Assembly: GCA_002315875.1 (NCBI GenBank)
Contig: DCIL01000013.1
Span: forward strand, 67,237 to 92,337
Length of the DNA stretch: 25,101 bases
DNA from: Verrucomicrobia bacterium UBA1727
GTDB taxonomy: Bacteria > Verrucomicrobiota > Kiritimatiellia > RFP12 > UBA1067
Reading direction: 5' to 3'
Below, in pieces: positions 22,594 to 25,101 of this stretch. A program made the position numbers and the translations under genes. Positions within the stretch are counted from its first letter, which is position 1. Every line of letters begins with the position of its first letter. The notes beneath the pieces are model-generated. The model was not told the origin of the DNA. It saw only the letters and a list, made by a program, of their open reading frames with translations, and did no database searches.

Positions 22594-25073
22594 TTATTTT
22601 CCGCGTTCATCGCCTTGAGAAGTTCGCGCTTGCGCGGCGTGTCGGACGCGGGACGATACTTGTCGATGTCATACGCCTCGTGCTCGACCGACCAGCCGGG
22701 CCATTCGCGGAAAGCGTGATAGGTCCAGTCCCACTTATGGGCGTTGATTACCGAGGCACAGTCCGCAATCCACTTGTCCGCCCCCTCGGCCCATCCGATC
22801 GCCGAAAACTCGCCGACATAGATCTTCGCGCCGTGGCGCTTCTCGAAGGCCGCGACCTCGGCGAAGGACTTCTCCAGCAGCTCGCGCGTCCAGCCCTTCT
22901 TCGCGTCCGGCCACTTGCTGCGCGGCTGGTTGCGATCGAAGACCTGCTGGTGGGTCATGTCCATCGGGACATACATGTGCACCTGATAGATGATGTCCTT
23001 CAACTTGAGCGGTTCGAGGATGCTGAACCGCTGGGCGCTGCAATTACCGTCGGACTCGATGATGATCGGCGTCTTCGGATCAATCGCACGGATGGCGTAC
23101 GCGGCCTGACGCTGACATTCGAGATAATCGAAGGGAACCTGCTGATGCTGGAACGGCTCATTGACGAGATCGTATCCGTAAACGACGTCGGTGCGTCCCT
23201 TGAACCGGGTGGCGATATGCTTCCATGAATCGACGAAGGCGTTGAGATACACGCGTTCCCAGAACATCGCGTGACATTTCTCACCTTGGCGAAGAGCCGT
23301 GCCGCCGGGAGCGGAGTGCATGTCGATGACGACCTTCATGCCGATCGCCTTGGCCCGCGGCAGAATAAACGACTCGAGATGATCGAGCGCTCCGTCAAGC
23401 CATTCACGATAGCGCTTGAGCGAACGGATCGAGTCCTTGGGACAATTCATCTGATACCTGAGCAATGTCGCGCCCCATTCCTTCAGGGTCTTGAAATCGT
23501 CCTCGTTCATTTTCCGTCCCGGCGACATCACCCCGCGGCGAATCGGCTCCTTCTTGAGCCAGTCAGAATACTCGCACTGATGGGTCGAGGTTTCGCGATC
23601 GAGTTTCTGGCGCTCGCGGATGAAGGAAGAAAGCGGATAACCCTGGGCATTGTAAAGCCAGGCATCGGGCTTGTCCCATCCGTTCCAAAGGTAACGCACG
23701 CCGTCCACACGTCCCGTGACGCCGTCCGCGGCATAGACCATAACCTTCGAGGTTCCCTGCAACTTGCCCACGCCATTGGTCCATACTCCACCGACCTTGA
23801 CCTGGAAGCCGACACCCGGAAACTCTCCGCGGCGATAGACCGGTGTCTTCGGATCGAAGATGATCGTCGCCGCCTTTGCGTCCCAGAAACTTATCTCCTT
23901 GATCTTCACCGGCGGCACAATCGTCTTGTCTCCATAGACCTCGCGCTCGGCGCGTTCGGCGCCGCGCTGGCCGACGAGCGTCTTGTCGTGCGGATGCACA
24001 TCGTTCTCCCATCCGGTATCGAGAATGCAGACCGGCACGGCGTACTTAGCCCGCGCGCATCCCTCGCGAAGCTGCATGCGCATCTGCGGCCAGCCCATCG
24101 CACCGCCCTGACGCTGGCGTTGGCTCGGGAGCTCCCACACCACAAACCAGAGCTTGTCATCCTTGAAACGCTTCTGCCATCCCTCGATCATGTTCGGCAG
24201 GTGCGTCGCAAAGAAGCACGCCGGCTGGTCGGGATCGTCATTATAGCACCACCCTCCGGTCTCACCCTGATACCAGCACACGCCACGCATCGCCATCGAA
24301 ACGAGCGGGGCGATCTTGGCGTTGAAGTGATTTGAGAAGTACTGGTTATGGAGGATCTTCTCGCCCGTGGCCTTGGCTTTGGCCTTCTTCGCCTCGAACT
24401 GACGCTGATAGCGAAGCATCATCGGATCGAATTCGAAACGTTCGGACGGCGTCCAGTTCTGAATCTGGGTTCCACCGCACGCAGTCATGATGAGCCCGAC
24501 CGGCACGTCGCGATCCTTCATCAGCTTCTCAGCGAAATAGAATCCGGTAGCGCTCATGCGGAGCGCGTTGTTGGTGGTACAAACCTCCCAATTCGCCTTC
24601 TCAGGCACTTCGGACTGCTCGATCTCGCTCCACGCGCCGCAATCGTTGAACATGTAACGCAGCATCGGATAGTTCGCGCGCAGCCGCACCGCCGGCGCAT
24701 CATCCGACCCGTTCACGCCCCATTGCATGTTGGACTGTCCGGCTAAAATCCACACCTCGCCGACGAGAAGATTCCTGCGCACTATCTCACGTCCCGCCCC
24801 GATCACCTTGAGTTCGCGACCGACCTTACTGATGGCAAACGGTTTCTCGAACCGCGCGAGCCAGCGTCCGTCCGCCCCGGCCTTGGACTTCGCCTCCTGT
24901 CCACCGAACCTGACGGACACATCCGCTCCGGCATCCGCCGTTCCCCAGACCGCGACCCGCTTGTCGGCCTGGAGGACCATGTTATCTTGAAACACGCGGG
25001 CGAGCTTCAGCTCACCCGCATTCACCGCCGCCGCCAGTACAAGCGCCAGCGCCAACGTCACAGACCTTTTCAT
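22590..25073 (-). CDS. Secreted bifunctional sialate O-acetylesterase / GH5 hydrolase
   Basis: An 827-aa exported protein with signal peptide MKRSVTLALALVLAAAVNAG. Residues about 20-480 are a sialate O-acetylesterase-type SGNH hydrolase: VFQDNMVLQ near the start, nucleophile Ser114 in LAGQSNMQWG, GLIMTACGGTQIQNW, WYQGE at 268-271 and the Asp358/His360 pair in ENDVHPHDK. Residues about 500-827 are a GH5-type barrel: VVIDMHSAPGG at 581-591, acid/base Glu639 in DLVNEPFQ, YQVHMYVP at 696-703 and nucleophile Glu755 in YVGEFSAIGW. All these catalytic residues look intact. The enzyme would remove O-acetyl groups and cleave a beta-linked glycan backbone outside the cytoplasm. ATG at 25073 is preceded by GGGAAAG about 10 nt upstream; the remaining 28 nt to the window edge hold nothing else recognisable. 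Confidence 0.92.
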   Translation of the reverse strand: MKRSVTLALALVLAAAVNAGELKLARVFQDNMVLQADKRVAVWGTADAGADVSVRFGGQEAKSKAGADGRWLARFEKPFAISKVGRELKVIGAGREIVRRNLLVGEVWILAGQSNMQWGVNGSDDAPAVRLRANYPMLRYMFNDCGAWSEIEQSEVPEKANWEVCTTNNALRMSATGFYFAEKLMKDRDVPVGLIMTACGGTQIQNWTPSERFEFDPMMLRYQRQFEAKKAKAKATGEKILHNQYFSNHFNAKIAPLVSMAMRGVCWYQGETGGWCYNDDPDQPACFFATHLPNMIEGWQKRFKDDKLWFVVWELPSQRQRQGGAMGWPQMRMQLREGCARAKYAVPVCILDTGWENDVHPHDKTLVGQRGAERAEREVYGDKTIVPPVKIKEISFWDAKAATIIFDPKTPVYRRGEFPGVGFQVKVGGVWTNGVGKLQGTSKVMVYAADGVTGRVDGVRYLWNGWDKPDAWLYNAQGYPLSSFIRERQKLDRETSTHQCEYSDWLKKEPIRRGVMSPGRKMNEDDFKTLKEWGATLLRYQMNCPKDSIRSLKRYREWLDGALDHLESFILPRAKAIGMKVVIDMHSAPGGTALRQGEKCHAMFWERVYLNAFVDSWKHIATRFKGRTDVVYGYDLVNEPFQHQQVPFDYLECQRQAAYAIRAIDPKTPIIIESDGNCSAQRFSILEPLKLKDIIYQVHMYVPMDMTHQQVFDRNQPRSKWPDAKKGWTRELLEKSFAEVAAFEKRHGAKIYVGEFSAIGWAEGADKWIADCASVINAHKWDWTYHAFREWPGWSVEHEAYDIDKYRPASDTPRKRELLKAMNAENK

Positions 25074-25101
25074 ATGAGTACAACTTTCCCAATTGAGTTG
25101 G

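Noticed and set aside
1..25101. CRISPR array, transposase, integrase, tRNA or rRNA
   Set aside because: No regularly spaced repeats, mobile-element proteins, inverted terminal repeats or structural RNA signatures were seen by reading; all substantial sequence is accounted for by protein genes.

Overview
The window is about 25 kb of GC-rich bacterial DNA with every recognisable gene on the minus strand, so transcription runs from right (25101) to left (1). Packing is very tight: most junctions are 4-nt ATGA/GTGA/TTGA overlaps or gaps under 30 nt. The mixture of a Tad (Flp) pilus locus, large secreted glycoside hydrolases of GH2 and GH5 type, a sialate O-acetylesterase module and secreted phosphatases, with no SusC/SusD pair, suggests the PVC superphylum (Verrucomicrobiota/Kiritimatiellota/Lentisphaerota-like). 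This is an inference from gene content only. No rRNA, tRNA, CRISPR array or insertion sequence was seen.

Right-hand region (25073 to 12284), glycan-degradation block, in transcription order: a sialate O-acetylesterase/GH5 two-enzyme fusion; a 5-formyltetrahydrofolate cyclo-ligase/RNase HII fusion; a chromate-type (CHR) transporter; a Tat-exported calcineurin-like phosphoesterase; a secreted GH5/GH42-like clan-A hydrolase with an extra C-terminal half; a secreted Ig/FN3-like plus tyrosine-phosphatase-family protein; and a 1166-aa secreted protein joining a GH2 enzyme to a second, DUF4838/alpha-glucuronidase-like barrel. Together they look like an export-based system for stripping acetyl, phosphate and glycosyl groups from a complex glycan, with two housekeeping or unrelated genes (RNase HII fusion, CHR transporter) embedded in the same overlap-linked array. 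A perfect TATAAT box just before the phosphoesterase hints that a sub-operon starts there.

Middle (12272 to 10318): an AgrC/AgrA-like two-component pair, a multi-membrane-span GHKL histidine kinase and a LytTR response regulator. It follows the GH2 gene by 11 nt and lies immediately upstream of the first pilin gene, so it could control either block.

Left-hand region (10236 to the left edge), Tad pilus block: Flp pilin, second Flp pilin, divergent third Flp-like protein, A24 prepilin peptidase (TadV/CpaA), an unrecognised one-span membrane protein, an unusually large (883 aa) TadE-like protein, a TadG-like protein, a TadE-like protein, CpaB/RcpC, secretin CpaC/RcpA, and the start of the CpaF/TadA ATPase, which is cut by the window edge and carries an FHA-like N-terminal domain. 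TadB/TadC and a TadZ/CpaE gene are not in the window. The AT-rich 81-nt gap before the first pilin (10237-10317), with a strong Shine-Dalgarno, is the most likely pilus-operon promoter. The only other sizeable gaps are 59 nt between pilins 1 and 2 and 63 nt before cpaB. No gene-free stretch exceeds 300 nt.
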